Shown piece by piece: positions 1 to 8,411 of a DNA stretch of 35,278 bases. How positions within the stretch are numbered: the first letter of the stretch is position 1; the number at the start of each line of letters is the position of its first letter. A model generated the notes under the pieces. It ran no database searches. It saw only the letters and a list, made by a program, of their open reading frames with translations, and was not told where the DNA came from. The stretch lies in contig JAGWRL010000141.1 of assembly GCA_028876585.1 (NCBI GenBank), positions 1 through 35,278 of the forward strand, given 5' to 3'. A program made the position numbers and the translations under genes. This stretch comes from Pseudomonadota bacterium. GTDB lineage: Bacteria; Pseudomonadota; Alphaproteobacteria; Rhizobiales; Beijerinckiaceae.

Positions 1-606
1 AAGGCGCGGCTCGCCGCGTTCGGCGTCGAGGTCCCCGAGGGCGAAGTGTGTGCGACCCGCGAGGCCGCGCTCGCCGCCGCCGCGCGGCTGGCGCCGGTGG
101 CGATGAAGGCGGTCGGAGCTGACATCGCGCACAAGACCGAGATCGGCGCGGTGCGGCTCGGCCTCGTTTCTCCGCAGGACGTCGCCAACGCCTATGACGA
201 GCTGTCGCGCATATCCGCGCGCGTGCTGGTCGAGCGCATGGCGCCCGCGCCGGTCGCCGAACTGATCGTTGGGGCGGCGCGCGATCCCGCGCTCGGGCTG
301 CATCTCATCATCGGCGCCGGCGGCGTGCTCGCCGAGTTGCTCGCCGACCGTCGCATCCTGATGCTGCCCGCCAGCGCTGTGGACATCCGCGCCGCGCTCG
401 GCGAGTTGCGCGTTCACCGGTTGCTGTCGGGTTGGCGCGGCAAGCCGGCCGCTGATATCGACGCGGTCGTCGCCGCCATCGCGGCGATCGCCATTTTCGT
501 CGCCGCCCATGCCGCGAGCCTCGACGAACTTGACGTCAACCCGCTCATCGTCACGCCGGACCGCGCCATCGCCGTCGACGTGCTGCTGCGCCTGAGAGAG
601 ACATGA
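1..606 (+). CDS. Acyl-CoA synthetase (ADP/NDP-forming), ATP-grasp part, 5'-truncated
   Basis: The frame is open from base 1, so the gene begins outside the window and only about 200 C-terminal residues are seen. They match the ATP-grasp (beta-type) part of acetate--CoA ligase (ADP-forming) and related acyl-CoA synthetases, which make an acyl-CoA from acid, CoA and a nucleoside triphosphate through a phospho-enzyme. Visible family signatures are ADIAHKTEIGAVRLGL, VERMAPAPVAELIVGAARD, a glycine-rich IIGAGGVLAELL and the terminal LDELDVNPLIV. The stop overlaps the next start (ATGA at 603-606), so it is translationally coupled to the CaiD-like gene. That pairing suggests activation and then dehydration or hydration of the same acyl-CoA; the acid is unknown. 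Whether the missing part carries the CoA-binding and ligase domains cannot be seen. Confidence 0.85.
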   Translation, partial: KARLAAFGVEVPEGEVCATREAALAAAARLAPVAMKAVGADIAHKTEIGAVRLGLVSPQDVANAYDELSRISARVLVERMAPAPVAELIVGAARDPALGLHLIIGAGGVLAELLADRRILMLPASAVDIRAALGELRVHRLLSGWRGKPAADIDAVVAAIAAIAIFVAAHAASLDELDVNPLIVTPDRAIAVDVLLRLRET

Positions 607-1385
607 CCGGACCGATCCGCACCCGCCGCGACGGCGGCGTTCTCGAAGTGACGCTCGACCGCCCCAAGGCCAACGCGGTCGATCTCGCCACCAGCCGCAT
701 CATGGGCGAGGTTTTCCGCGATTTTCGCGACGACCCCGATCTGCGCGTCGCGATCCTCACTGGCGCGGGCGAAAAATTCTTCTGCCCCGGCTGGGACCTG
801 AAGGCCGCCGCGGCGGGCGATGCGGTCGACGGCGATTACGGCGTCGGCGGTTTTGGCGGCTTGCAGCAATTGCCGAACCTGAACAAGCCGGTGATCGCCG
901 CCGTGAACGGCATCTGCTGCGGCGGCGGGCTGGAGATCGCGCTCTCCTGCGACATGATCCTGGCCGCCGAACACGCGACCTTCGCTCTGCCTGAGATTCG
1001 CTCGGGCACGGTCGCCGACGCGGCCTCAATCAAACTGCCCAAGCGCATTCCCTATCATATCGCGATGGAGCTGCTGCTCACCGGCCGCTTCATCGACGCC
1101 GCCGAGGCGCGGCAATGGGGCCTGATCAACAAGATCACGCCCGCCGCCAAGTTGATGGAGGAAACCTGGACGCTCGCGCGCCTGCTGGCGAGCGGCCCGC
1201 CGCTGGTGTTCGCCGCGATCAAGGAGATCGTGCGCGAGGCCGAAAACCAGAAGTTCCAGGATCTGCTGGAAACAGTTACGAAGCGCGGCTTGCCGACCGT
1301 CGACAAGCTCTATGGATCGAGCGACCTTCTCGAAGGTTTCAACGCTTTCGCGCAAAAGCGCGATCCCGTCTGGACGGGGCGATAG
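603..1385 (+). CDS. caiD: Carnitinyl-CoA dehydratase-like enoyl-CoA hydratase (crotonase family)
   Basis: This is a 260-residue crotonase-superfamily protein, the same length as Escherichia coli CaiD (261), and it resembles CaiD along its whole length. Shared blocks include LEVTLDRPKANAVD, the early FRDDPDLRVAILTGAGEKFF, GWDLKAAA, NKPVIAAVNG, the oxyanion-hole region GGGLEIALSCDMILAAE, FALPEI and the C-terminal FAQKRDPVWTGR. CaiD reversibly hydrates crotonobetainyl-CoA to carnitinyl-CoA in the cytoplasm. One difference is the CCGGG stretch where CaiD has a FGGG-type motif. The start overlaps the upstream synthetase stop by four bases. A CaiC-like ligase candidate lies much further on (18389), and no CaiB-type CoA transferase is in view. 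The exact substrate is therefore inferred, and a broader enoyl-CoA hydratase role is possible. Confidence 0.8.
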   Translation: MTGPIRTRRDGGVLEVTLDRPKANAVDLATSRIMGEVFRDFRDDPDLRVAILTGAGEKFFCPGWDLKAAAAGDAVDGDYGVGGFGGLQQLPNLNKPVIAAVNGICCGGGLEIALSCDMILAAEHATFALPEIRSGTVADAASIKLPKRIPYHIAMELLLTGRFIDAAEARQWGLINKITPAAKLMEETWTLARLLASGPPLVFAAIKEIVREAENQKFQDLLETVTKRGLPTVDKLYGSSDLLEGFNAFAQKRDPVWTGR

Positions 1386-2051
1386 CGGGTCCGCTTCCCG
1401 ATGTCGCGGTCGCTCGCCAATTTCAATTTCGCGAAGCGCCATGAATGCGCGCGCTTGCATTTGGCGAACGATTTCGCTTCGGGCGCGCCGAGGCGAACCG
1501 GCCGGCCCGGCGAAAGCGGCTGACGGTGACCATCCCCGCGTGGGCGGGGGCGAGTCTTGCCCTCAACTTGCTGAAACCGCTATTATACAGCGGGCCGTCA
1601 AATCGATGTTTTGTTCGGGGCGCGCGGTTCGCACGCCTGAACGTAATCGCCGGCTTTCCCGCTCACCAGACCGACACCAAAACTCCGTCGAGACTGGCGA
1701 GTTGACGGGGCGGCGACGGACGGGCGGCATCGCCGCTTCCTCGCTCGTCGGCTCGGCCAGAAAGGCCTTGATGCTGTCGATCAGCAGAGGGATCAGGCCG
1801 CCGCGGCGCGCGAGCCGCTCGATATTTTCGGTCGGCCGCTTCGCCGCCCTGAAGCGCGCTTGAGGCGCGACCTCGGCCGCGCGCGAGCGCGCCAGATCAT
1901 CGAGCGTTTGGCGCGCGGCGGCGCCGGGCGGCGCCGCCGCGCGCGTCGTCAACCCTCTGGCGGTCGTGAACGGCGCGCTTTGCGCCCGCAGCTTGCGAGG
2001 CATGCGGCGGCCCTTGTCGAGACCGCCCGTCGAGCAACGCGCGAACGCGCC
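1386..2051. other. Intergenic region of 666 bp between convergent genes, no convincing gene
   Basis: This gap separates the CaiD-like gene from the convergent importer gene. Several open frames cross it but none looks like a protein family I know. The best is a minus-strand frame at 1563-2003 whose middle (about ENIERLARRGGLIPLLID) is protein-like but whose C-terminal half looks random; it may be a gene remnant. The gap also holds a GC-rich hairpin at 1534-1549. A possible promoter pair (TTGCCC at 1557, TATTAT at 1581, 18 bp apart) precedes no credible gene. Confidence 0.5.
1524..1555. repeat. Single palindromic element resembling an interspersed repeat or type I-E CRISPR repeat
   Basis: CCCCGC (1534-1539), a GTGG loop and GCGGGG (1544-1549) form a perfect six-base-pair stem, flanked by CGGTGACCAT on the left. 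The layout (CGGT, then ATCCCCGCG, then CGGGG) resembles type I-E CRISPR repeats and also the short palindromic units scattered between bacterial genes. Only one copy is in the window and no cas gene is nearby, so a REP-type unit or an mRNA 3' hairpin for the upstream gene is the likelier reading. No T-tract follows. Confidence 0.35.
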
Positions 2052-3044
2052 TCAGTATTGCCCGGCCGACGGCGGGTAGACGCGCTTGAGCTTGGCCTGC
2101 GCCTCGGGGCTGCCGACGTCCTTCGCCGTCACCAGCGGTTCGGTCAACGGCATTTCCTTGACCGTCGGCTTGCCGGTCAGCGCGTTGAAGACCTGTTGCG
2201 TCGCCTCGATCCCCTGTCCGCCGGCCTCTTGCAGGAAGATGCCCTGGATGACGCCGTCGCGCAGCAGCTTGACGGTCGTCGGACTGCCGTCCGCGGTGAC
2301 GACGCCGATCTTGCCGACGAGATTGCGGGTCTGGAGAACCTTGGCGGCGCCGGTCGCCGCTTCGTCGTACATGCCGTAGATCGCCGTGATGTCGGGATGG
2401 GCGGTCAGGAGATCGTTGGCTTCGTCGACGGCCTCGCGGACGGTGAGGCCCTTGGTCTGGAGGATCTGCGCCAGATCGCAGCCGTCGGCCTTGAACGCCG
2501 CTTGCGCGCCGCGCAGGTATTTCTGGGCGTTTTCACGGTCCTGCGGCAGGGACAGCATGCCGACCTTATTGCCGCCGCGCTCCTTGGCGAGCTGGCAGAC
2601 GAAACTGGCCTCGGCCTTGCCGGACGCTTCATTGTTCGCGGTCACCGATGAAGTGTAATCCGTCTCGCCGGGTTGCGGCCCGATGCCGGTGAAGGCGATG
2701 GGAACCTTCTGCTCTTTCAAATAGCGCAGCACGGGCGGCGTGCTCGTCGAGCTGACCGGGCCGATGACGATGGCGTTCGCGCCCTTGGTGATCGCCGTCT
2801 TGATGTTCGACATCTGCTCGGTGGGCGAATTGTGCGAATCCAGTTCCATGTAGTTCATGCCGAGCTCGGCGGCCTTGGTCTTGGCGCCGTAGGCGACCCA
2901 TTGCCAGTAGGAGATATCGAGCGAGGGCATGATGACCGCGACGGTGTATTTCTTGTCCTGCGCCTTGGCGGCGCCGAGCGCCAGCGCGGAGATGCAAAGC
3001 GCCGTCGCGGCGAGAGACGCGCCGCGTTTCAGATAGGCTTTCAT
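2052..3044 (-). CDS. Sugar-type ABC transporter periplasmic substrate-binding protein
   Basis: This 330-residue periplasmic binding protein of the RbsB/LacI-like fold (Peripla_BP_4 type) belongs to the first importer. The start at 3044 is chosen because AGGAGG lies just upstream and because it gives a normal Sec signal peptide ([17 protein letters not shown] then a small-residue stretch ending AKAQ, about residues 1-27). A longer frame reaching 3113 has no such support. Typical features are the first strand [20 protein letters not shown], the [17 protein letters not shown] loop and VVTADGSP near the hinge. It lies 49 bp after the permease gene and is last in the minus-strand order ATPase, permease, binding protein. 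Ligand: probably a carbohydrate or small polyol by family; the sequence does not say which. Confidence 0.88.
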   Translation of the reverse strand: MKAYLKRGASLAATALCISALALGAAKAQDKKYTVAVIMPSLDISYWQWVAYGAKTKAAELGMNYMELDSHNSPTEQMSNIKTAITKGANAIVIGPVSSTSTPPVLRYLKEQKVPIAFTGIGPQPGETDYTSSVTANNEASGKAEASFVCQLAKERGGNKVGMLSLPQDRENAQKYLRGAQAAFKADGCDLAQILQTKGLTVREAVDEANDLLTAHPDITAIYGMYDEAATGAAKVLQTRNLVGKIGVVTADGSPTTVKLLRDGVIQGIFLQEAGGQGIEATQQVFNALTGKPTVKEMPLTEPLVTAKDVGSPEAQAKLKRVYPPSAGQY

Positions 3045-3093
3045 GTCTGGTTTCCTCCTAAGGCGAGGGCGAAGCCCCCGTATGCTGCACCGG

Positions 3094-4095
3094 TCAGGCG
3101 CGAACTTTGGCAAGTCGGTCGATGAGCACCGCGACCAGAATGACGAGCCCGGTCACCGACCCTTGCCAAAAACTGTTGATGCCGATCAGGTTCACGCCGT
3201 TCTGGATCACGGTGATCATGATCGCGCCGAGCGCGGCGCCGAGCGCGGAGCCCGTGCCGCCGAACAGGCTGGCGCCGCCGATCACGCAGGCCGCGATAGC
3301 CTGGAGCATCATGTTGGCGCCGGAGGTGGCCTCGGAATTGCTGATGTAGGACAGGCTCAGCATGCTGGAGAAGGCCGCCAGCAGGCCGGCGATCACGTAG
3401 ACCGTGGTGCGGATGCCGCTCACGGGTATGCCGAGCAGGCGGGAGGCCTTGTCGTTGCTGCCGATGGCGTAGACCCAGCGGCCCATCACCAGCTTGCGCA
3501 GCCCCCACTCGATGGCGATCGTCCCCATCACGCAGAACAGCACGTAGTTGGCGACGCCGGGAATGAGCCGCCCGCTATTGAGCAGATAGAAGGTGGGATC
3601 GAGCAGCGCGATGGAGTGGCCGTCGGTGATCACGAAGGCGAGGCTCGCGCCGACGGCGTAGGTGATCAGTGTAACCACGAACGGCGCGAGGCCGAGCGCC
3701 GTGACGAGAAGCCCGTTGACGGCGCCAACCGCGACGCCGACGCCAAGGCCGGCGGCGCAGGCGAGCGGCCAGGCGGCGCCGGCGGACATCGCAAGCCCGG
3801 CGACCATGCCGCTCAACGAGAAGGTGGAGCCGACCGACAGATCGATGCCGCTGGTGATGATCACCAGCAGAACGCCGAGCGCCATGATGACCAGCGGCGC
3901 CGCGGTCTGCGCCACATTGGCGATGTTGCCATAGGAGAAAACCTGCGGCGACCAGAAGCTGACCACGCCCATGATCAGCACAATCGCCAGCCCGAGCGCG
4001 ATCTCGGAGCGGTAGCTCGCAAGCAGGCGCGCCGCCGCGCCCGCCGGCGGGAGGGCGGCCGGCGCGGCTGCGGACGCCTGCTCGGATACGGCCAT
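3094..4095 (-). CDS. Sugar-type ABC transporter permease (RbsC family)
   Basis: This 333-residue polytopic inner-membrane protein is of the BPD_transp_2/RbsC family. It forms the translocation pore of the first importer, probably as a homodimer because the operon has no second permease. Hydrophobic segments run from about residue 30 to the end. The family signature [21 protein letters not shown] is clear, as is [20 protein letters not shown] near the C-terminus. The start at 4095 (MAVSEQ) has GGGGAG upstream; an alternative start at 4134 adds 13 residues. It sits 46 bp downstream of the ATPase gene. An N-terminal proline/alanine-rich stretch (about residues 8-22) precedes the first membrane segment and is probably cytoplasmic. 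Confidence 0.88.
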   Translation of the reverse strand: MAVSEQASAAAPAALPPAGAAARLLASYRSEIALGLAIVLIMGVVSFWSPQVFSYGNIANVAQTAAPLVIMALGVLLVIITSGIDLSVGSTFSLSGMVAGLAMSAGAAWPLACAAGLGVGVAVGAVNGLLVTALGLAPFVVTLITYAVGASLAFVITDGHSIALLDPTFYLLNSGRLIPGVANYVLFCVMGTIAIEWGLRKLVMGRWVYAIGSNDKASRLLGIPVSGIRTTVYVIAGLLAAFSSMLSLSYISNSEATSGANMMLQAIAACVIGGASLFGGTGSALGAALGAIMITVIQNGVNLIGINSFWQGSVTGLVILVAVLIDRLAKVRA

Positions 4096-4141
4096 GTTTT
4101 TCTCCCCACCTCTTGCGAACATCGCTTGCGTCATCGTCGCC

Positions 4142-5605
4142 TCACGCCGCCATTCCGGTCGCCCGCGTCATGGCGACCTCCGTGATCTCGCCCTGTCGCA
4201 GGAGACGGCTGATCGCGCCTTGCAGGTCGAAGGCGATGACGTGATCGCAGGTCTCCGCAAGCTCTGAAAACTCGGTCGACCACCAGACGACGATGGAACC
4301 GGCGGCGGCGACGGAGCGGATGATCTGATAGATCTCCCGCTTGGCGCCGACGTCGACGCCGCGCGTCGGCTCTTCCAGCACGAGAATCTTCGGCGCGAGA
4401 TCGAGCCAGCGGGCGATCAGCAGTTTCTGCTGGGTGCCGCCCGACAACGTCTGCGGCAGGGCGTAGATCGAGTGGGCCTTGATCGCCAGCCGCTTCAGCG
4501 CGTCGAGCGCGTCCTGGGCCTCGCTCGACGCGACCAACCAGCGCTTGCGCGCGACGCGACCTGCGGCGGCGAGATTGTCGAGGATCGGCAGCGTCGCGAG
4601 CACGCCCTTCTCCGCCCGGTCTCCCGAGACATAGCCGACGCCGCTGCGCACCGCGTCGGCCGGGGAGCGGAACCGGCGCGGCTCGCCGTCCAACTTTATC
4701 GCCCAGCCGGGATGGGGCGACGACCCCGTCAGCGCGGCGATCACGCCCGCCGGTCCATCCGGAGCGCCGGCGAGGCCGAGCACGCTTCCCGGCGGCAGCG
4801 TCAGGGCGAGCTGGTCCTTGGCGAGGCCCAAAGTCACCCCGGCGGCAGCCGCGCGCGCCGCCGGCTCCGCTTTCTCGCGCGCTTCGCCCATCATGGCGCG
4901 GACGATCTCTTCGTCGGCGATCTCCGCCAGCGGCCGCCGGTCGACCACCGACCTGCCGTCGCGCAGGATGGTGCAGACGTCGGCGACGGCGCGAATTTCG
5001 CTCATGCGGTGGGAAACGATGAGGATGCTGATGCCCTGTCCCGTCAGCCGGCGCAAAACCGTGAACAGGCGCTCGGAATCCGCGAAGGTCAGGTTGGCGG
5101 TCGGCTCGTCGAGCAGGATGAGCCGGGCGCCGGAGCTGAGCGCGCGCGCGATCTCGACGAGTTGGCGCTGGTGCAGGTCCAGCCGGCTCACCGGCAGGTC
5201 CAGCGAAGCGGTCAGCGCCGGGTCGATGGCGGCGAGCGCGCGCGCGGCGGACGAATGCATGTGGCGGGCGTCGACCACGCCGAAGGCGTCGCGGCGGTGC
5301 GGCAGATGGATGTTTTCGGCGACGCTCAGGCCGGGCAGCAGCGCCAGTTCCTGAAACACCACGGCGATCGCGCCGGCGTCATAGTCCGACCGCCCCGCCA
5401 CGCGGATCGCGCCGGCGTCGGGATGCAGCGAACCCGAGACGATGCGAATGAGGGTGGATTTTCCGGCGCCGTTGCCGCCGAGCAGGGCGTGGATTTCGCC
5501 GTGCGCGACGCGCAGCTGCGCCTTGCGCAGCACGCAGGTCGCGCCGAAGCTCTTCTCGATGTCCGTGGCTTCGAGGACGAACTCCGTCGCGCAGGGCTGG
5601 CTCAT
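4142..5605 (-). CDS. Sugar-type ABC transporter ATP-binding protein, two nucleotide-binding domains (RbsA family)
   Basis: This 487-residue ATPase of the RbsA/MglA type has two tandem nucleotide-binding domains and powers the first importer. Domain 1 has Walker A GGNGAGKST (about residues 43-51) and Walker B LILLDEPTA (about 165). Domain 2 lacks a canonical Walker A, as is common in this family, and has LSGGTQQK (about 387) and LVLEEPTRGVD. In domain 1 the usual LSxxQQQ signature reads SRLDLHQRQLVEIARAL, a weak match. The start at 5605 has GAGG upstream and begins MSQPCATEF; upstream in-frame starts at 5644 and 5734 would add unrelated arginine-rich residues. A 19-codon frame (5602-5661) ends in an ATGA overlap with this start, so translation may be coupled. 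Confidence 0.87.
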   Translation of the reverse strand: MSQPCATEFVLEATDIEKSFGATCVLRKAQLRVAHGEIHALLGGNGAGKSTLIRIVSGSLHPDAGAIRVAGRSDYDAGAIAVVFQELALLPGLSVAENIHLPHRRDAFGVVDARHMHSSAARALAAIDPALTASLDLPVSRLDLHQRQLVEIARALSSGARLILLDEPTANLTFADSERLFTVLRRLTGQGISILIVSHRMSEIRAVADVCTILRDGRSVVDRRPLAEIADEEIVRAMMGEAREKAEPAARAAAAGVTLGLAKDQLALTLPPGSVLGLAGAPDGPAGVIAALTGSSPHPGWAIKLDGEPRRFRSPADAVRSGVGYVSGDRAEKGVLATLPILDNLAAAGRVARKRWLVASSEAQDALDALKRLAIKAHSIYALPQTLSGGTQQKLLIARWLDLAPKILVLEEPTRGVDVGAKREIYQIIRSVAAAGSIVVWWSTEFSELAETCDHVIAFDLQGAISRLLRQGEITEVAMTRATGMAA

Positions 5606-5661
5606 GCCGTTCGCCTCGCGGGCGGCGGCGCCTCTCGGGCGCATCGGGCGTAGACGGGCAT
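5602..5661 (-). CDS. Candidate short upstream open frame, coupled to the ABC ATPase gene
   Basis: A 19-codon frame (MPVYARCAREAPPPARRTA) starts at 5661, preceded by a strong GGGAGGA at 5667-5673. Its stop overlaps the ATPase start as ATGA. This geometry is typical of a leader peptide that feeds ribosomes to the next gene, and the site has a better ribosome-binding site than the ATPase start itself. No homology is recognised, and the peptide could be unstable or purely regulatory. An alternative is that the GGGAGGA is chance; the confidence reflects that. Confidence 0.4.
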   Translation of the reverse strand: MPVYARCAREAPPPARRTA

Positions 5662-5770
5662 CGGCTTCCTCCCAAGCTCCCCGTCCGGGGATGCTTATGG
5701 GACGATGGATGCCGCCGGCGCGTCCCGGTGACAAACGCTATTAATGCAAGCTCCGATGAGCGGAATTCAC

Positions 5771-6670
5771 CTAAGGCGGGTCTGCGCCCTCGTTTGGCAG
5801 CCCCAGCGCGGCGAGCAGCCAGGCGGCGAACTCCCTCACCGCGCGCCGCTGTCGCCCCGCGCGCGGGAAGATCAGGTAATGTCCGACATATTCGACGTCC
5901 TTCGCCCGCCCCGCCAGAGTCGCGACGAGGCGGCCGGCGCGGATTTCGCGTTCGGCGAGGCGGGTCGATTCGAGCGCGACGCCGAGGCCGTCGCAGGCCG
6001 CGGCGATGGCGAGAAAACTTCGGTCGAAACGGGCGCCGCGCGGCGCCGGCGGCTCGCGGTCGTTGGCTTTGAACCAATCGGACCAGCGCACGCGCTTCAG
6101 GTCGCTCTGGATCAACACTTCGCCGGTCAGGTCGTCGATCTCCTTGATCCGCTGCGCGAGCTCCGGCGCGCACAACGGCGTCACGGTTTCCGTTCCCAGC
6201 GGAACGGCGACGGCGCCCTCGACCCGCGACGGGCCGTAGACGATGTCGGCGTCGAAGTCGTCGTTGACGAAGCGGGCGTAGTCGGTGCTGGCGGCGAGCC
6301 GGATCTCGATGCCGGAATGGGAGGCGAAGAAGCCGCCCAGGCGCGGCGTCAGCCATTGCGCGGCGAAGCTCGGCGCGGAATGCAGGCGCAGCAGTTGCGG
6401 CCCCCGGTTCGAGACCAGCTCCATGCCGCGCCGCAATTCGTCGAAGGCGAGGCCGACGTGGCGCATCAGCGTCTCGCCGTCCGAACTGAGGCGCACGATC
6501 CGGCCCTCGCGCTCGAACAGGCTCGTGCCCAGGGTCTGTTCGAGCTTGAGAATCGCGTGGCTGATGGCGCTCGGCGAGAGATTGAGCTCCGAAGCGGCGG
6601 CGCGAAACGAGCCGTGACGGGCCGCGCTCTCGAACGCTTTCACCGTCGAAAGAGAGACATCCTTGAGCAC
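5771..6670 (-). CDS. LysR-family transcriptional regulator (GcvA-like)
   Basis: This 299-residue LysR regulator has the expected length. The N-terminal winged helix-turn-helix spans about residues 5-65 (VKAFESAARHGSFRAAA, then LNLSPSAISHAILKLE and TLGTSLFEREGR). The co-inducer-binding domain follows from about residue 90 (LHSAPSFAAQWLTPRLGGFF, typical of the GcvA subgroup). It lies upstream of, and in the same direction as, the minus-strand importer and is divergent from the dehydrogenase/transketolase run. A 131-bp divergent gap with a perfect inverted repeat (6735-6763) separates it from the dehydrogenase gene. By the usual LysR pattern it may control the divergent genes, itself or the importer; the ligand is unknown. 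Confidence 0.88.
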   Translation of the reverse strand: MLKDVSLSTVKAFESAARHGSFRAAASELNLSPSAISHAILKLEQTLGTSLFEREGRIVRLSSDGETLMRHVGLAFDELRRGMELVSNRGPQLLRLHSAPSFAAQWLTPRLGGFFASHSGIEIRLAASTDYARFVNDDFDADIVYGPSRVEGAVAVPLGTETVTPLCAPELAQRIKEIDDLTGEVLIQSDLKRVRWSDWFKANDREPPAPRGARFDRSFLAIAAACDGLGVALESTRLAEREIRAGRLVATLAGRAKDVEYVGHYLIFPRAGRQRRAVREFAAWLLAALGLPNEGADPP

Positions 6671-6734
6671 CTAGACGCCTCGTCGGGACGGACCGGCCTC
6701 CAGACAGGTGAAGCAGTTTCATCGGTCGTTGTAA

Positions 6735-6763
6735 AGTTCGCGTTTGAGTCGACGCCGCGAACT
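6735..6763. promoter_or_regulatory. Perfect inverted repeat in the LysR/dehydrogenase divergent gap (candidate operator)
   Basis: AGTTCGCG (6735-6742) and CGCGAACT (6756-6763) are exact inverted copies separated by 13 bases; the arm centres are 21 bp apart, two helical turns. The site lies 38 bp before the dehydrogenase start and 64 bp before the LysR start. It is a good candidate binding site for the adjacent LysR dimer, although the classical T-N11-A form is not strict here. Confidence 0.5.
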
Positions 6764-6801
6764 GACGATGGTCCCGCCAACCATTGAGAGGGAGGACGAC
6801 C

Positions 6802-7551
6802 ATGTTGCTGAGCGGAAAGACCGCAGTCATCTCCGGGGCGGCCGGTCCGCGCGGCATTGGCCTGGCCACCGCGCGCCTGTTCGCCGAACACGGGGCGCGC
6901 GTCGCGATCCTCGACATCGACCGCGCCGCCAGCGAAGCGGCCGCCGCCAGCCTCGGCGCCGACCATGCCGGCATCGCCTGCGACGTCACCGACGCAGAGG
7001 CCTGCCGCCGGGCCGCCAACGAGGCGCTCGAACGCTTCGGCCAGATCGACGTGCTGATCAACAACGCCGGCGTGACCCAGCCGGTCAAGCTGATGGAGAT
7101 CGACGCGGCGAGCTGGCGGCGCATCATCGACGTCAATCTGACCGGCGTGCTCAATCTTTCGCAGGCGGTCGTCCCGCACATGCGCGAACGCAGGAGCGGC
7201 TCGATCGCCTGCATGTCCTCGGTGTCGGCGCAGCGCGGCGGCGGCATTTTCGGCGGGCCGCATTATTCCGCGGCCAAGGCCGGCGTGCTCGGTCTGGCCA
7301 AGGCGATGGCGCGCGAACTGGGGCCCGACGGCGTCCGCGTCAACAGCGTGACGCCGGGTCTGCATCAGACCGACATCACCGCCGGCAAGCTCACCGACGC
7401 GATGAAGGCCGAAATCCTCAAGGGCGTTCCGCTCGGCCGGCTCGGCACGGCGGAAGACGTCGCCCGCATCTTCCTGTTCCTCGCCTCCGACCTCTCCGGC
7501 TACGTCACCGGCGCCGTGATCGACGTCAACGGCGGCATGTTGATCCACTGA
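6802..7551 (+). CDS. Short-chain dehydrogenase/reductase (classical SDR)
   Basis: This 249-residue cytoplasmic NAD(P)-dependent oxidoreductase has the classical SDR length. Motifs visible are the cofactor loop GAAGPRGIGLATA (about residues 12-24), an acidic LDID after the second strand (about 38, suggesting NAD preference), LINNAGVT, the catalytic serine region SSVSAQRGG, YSAAK (Tyr/Lys) and the C-terminal GYVTGAVIDVNGGM. The start at 6802 follows GGGAGG by seven bases; an in-frame TTG at 6784 is less likely. It is first in the plus-strand run with the split transketolase (next start 12 bp after its stop). It probably oxidises or reduces a sugar or polyol intermediate; a FabG-like keto-reductase role is an alternative that context makes less likely. 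Confidence 0.88.
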   Translation: MLLSGKTAVISGAAGPRGIGLATARLFAEHGARVAILDIDRAASEAAAASLGADHAGIACDVTDAEACRRAANEALERFGQIDVLINNAGVTQPVKLMEIDAASWRRIIDVNLTGVLNLSQAVVPHMRERRSGSIACMSSVSAQRGGGIFGGPHYSAAKAGVLGLAKAMARELGPDGVRVNSVTPGLHQTDITAGKLTDAMKAEILKGVPLGRLGTAEDVARIFLFLASDLSGYVTGAVIDVNGGMLIH

Positions 7552-7562
7552 GGACGGCAACC

Positions 7563-8411
7563 ATGAACGAAGCGACGTCCCTCCGGCCGAACCTGAGCCT
7601 CGCCGAGCGCGCCTATCGCATCCGCCGCAAGGCTCTGCGGATGGGCGCGGTGCAGGGTCAGGGCTACATCGCGCAGGCGCTCGGGATCGCCGACGTGCTG
7701 GCGGTCTCCTATTTTCACGCGCTGTCCTATCGGCCGCGGGAGCCGGAATGGGAGGGACGCGACCGTTTCCTGCTGTCGGTCGGCCATTACGCCATCGCGC
7801 TGTATTCGGCGCTGATCGAGGCCGAAATCCTCCCCGAAGACGAGCTGGAGACCTATGGCGCCGACGACAGCCGGCTGCCGATGTCGGGCATGGCCGCCTA
7901 TACGCCAGGCATGGAGATCACCGGCGGATCGCTCGGCCAGGGGCTCACCATCGCGGTCGGGATGGCGCTGGCGCTGAAGCGCAAGGCCTCGAAGAGTTTT
8001 GTCTACTGCCTGTTCTCCGACGGCGAACTCGACGAAGGCGCCGTCTGGGAGGCCGCCATGTCGGCCGGCTCCTACCGACTCGACAATCTCATCGCCATCG
8101 TCGACGTCAACAACATGCAGGCCGACGGGCCCTCCCGGGGCGTGCTCAATTTCGAGCCGCTGGCTCCGAAATTCGAAGCCTTCGGCTGGGACGTGCAGCG
8201 CGTCGACGGCAACGACATCGACGCGCTCGTCGCCGCCTTCGACGCGGCCCGGCACGGATCGTCGCTTGAGCCGCGGATCGTCATCTGCGACACCCGGATG
8301 GCCAGGGGCGTTCCCTTCCTCGAAGCGCGCGAGCGCAATCACTTCCTGCGCGTCGAAACAGAGGAATGGACGCAGGCGCTGGAGGCGCTGGACGCCGGGA
8401 GACCGCTGTGA
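7563..8411 (+). CDS. Transketolase N-terminal (thiamine-diphosphate-binding) subunit
   Basis: This 282-residue protein matches the N-terminal third of transketolase, which binds thiamine diphosphate and a divalent metal. Visible are SVGHYAIALYSAL, TGGSLGQGLTIAVGMALA and the ThDP/metal motif FSDGELDEGAVWEAAM through DVNNMQADG. The usual GDG appears as SDG, a small departure. Transketolases move a two-carbon ketol unit between a ketose and an aldose in the cytoplasm. Split transketolases of this kind occur in specialised sugar pathways, such as apulose-4-phosphate transketolase (AptA/AptB) and sulfofructose transketolase (SqwG/SqwH). Here the stop overlaps the next start (TGATG at 8409-8413), coupling both subunits. 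No sugar kinase is nearby, so any phosphorylated substrate must be made elsewhere. Confidence 0.87.
   Translation: MNEATSLRPNLSLAERAYRIRRKALRMGAVQGQGYIAQALGIADVLAVSYFHALSYRPREPEWEGRDRFLLSVGHYAIALYSALIEAEILPEDELETYGADDSRLPMSGMAAYTPGMEITGGSLGQGLTIAVGMALALKRKASKSFVYCLFSDGELDEGAVWEAAMSAGSYRLDNLIAIVDVNNMQADGPSRGVLNFEPLAPKFEAFGWDVQRVDGNDIDALVAAFDAARHGSSLEPRIVICDTRMARGVPFLEARERNHFLRVETEEWTQALEALDAGRPL

Noticed and set aside
1524..1555. CRISPR array
   Set aside because: Only one repeat-like copy, no spacers and no cas genes in the window.
1557..1586. Possible sigma-70 promoter TTGCCC-N18-TATTAT
   Set aside because: No credible gene or RNA follows, and a match of this quality can occur by chance.
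3043..4185. 380-codon plus-strand open frame opposite the first permease
   Set aside because: Its composition is that of an antisense frame; the minus strand encodes a clear RbsC-type permease.
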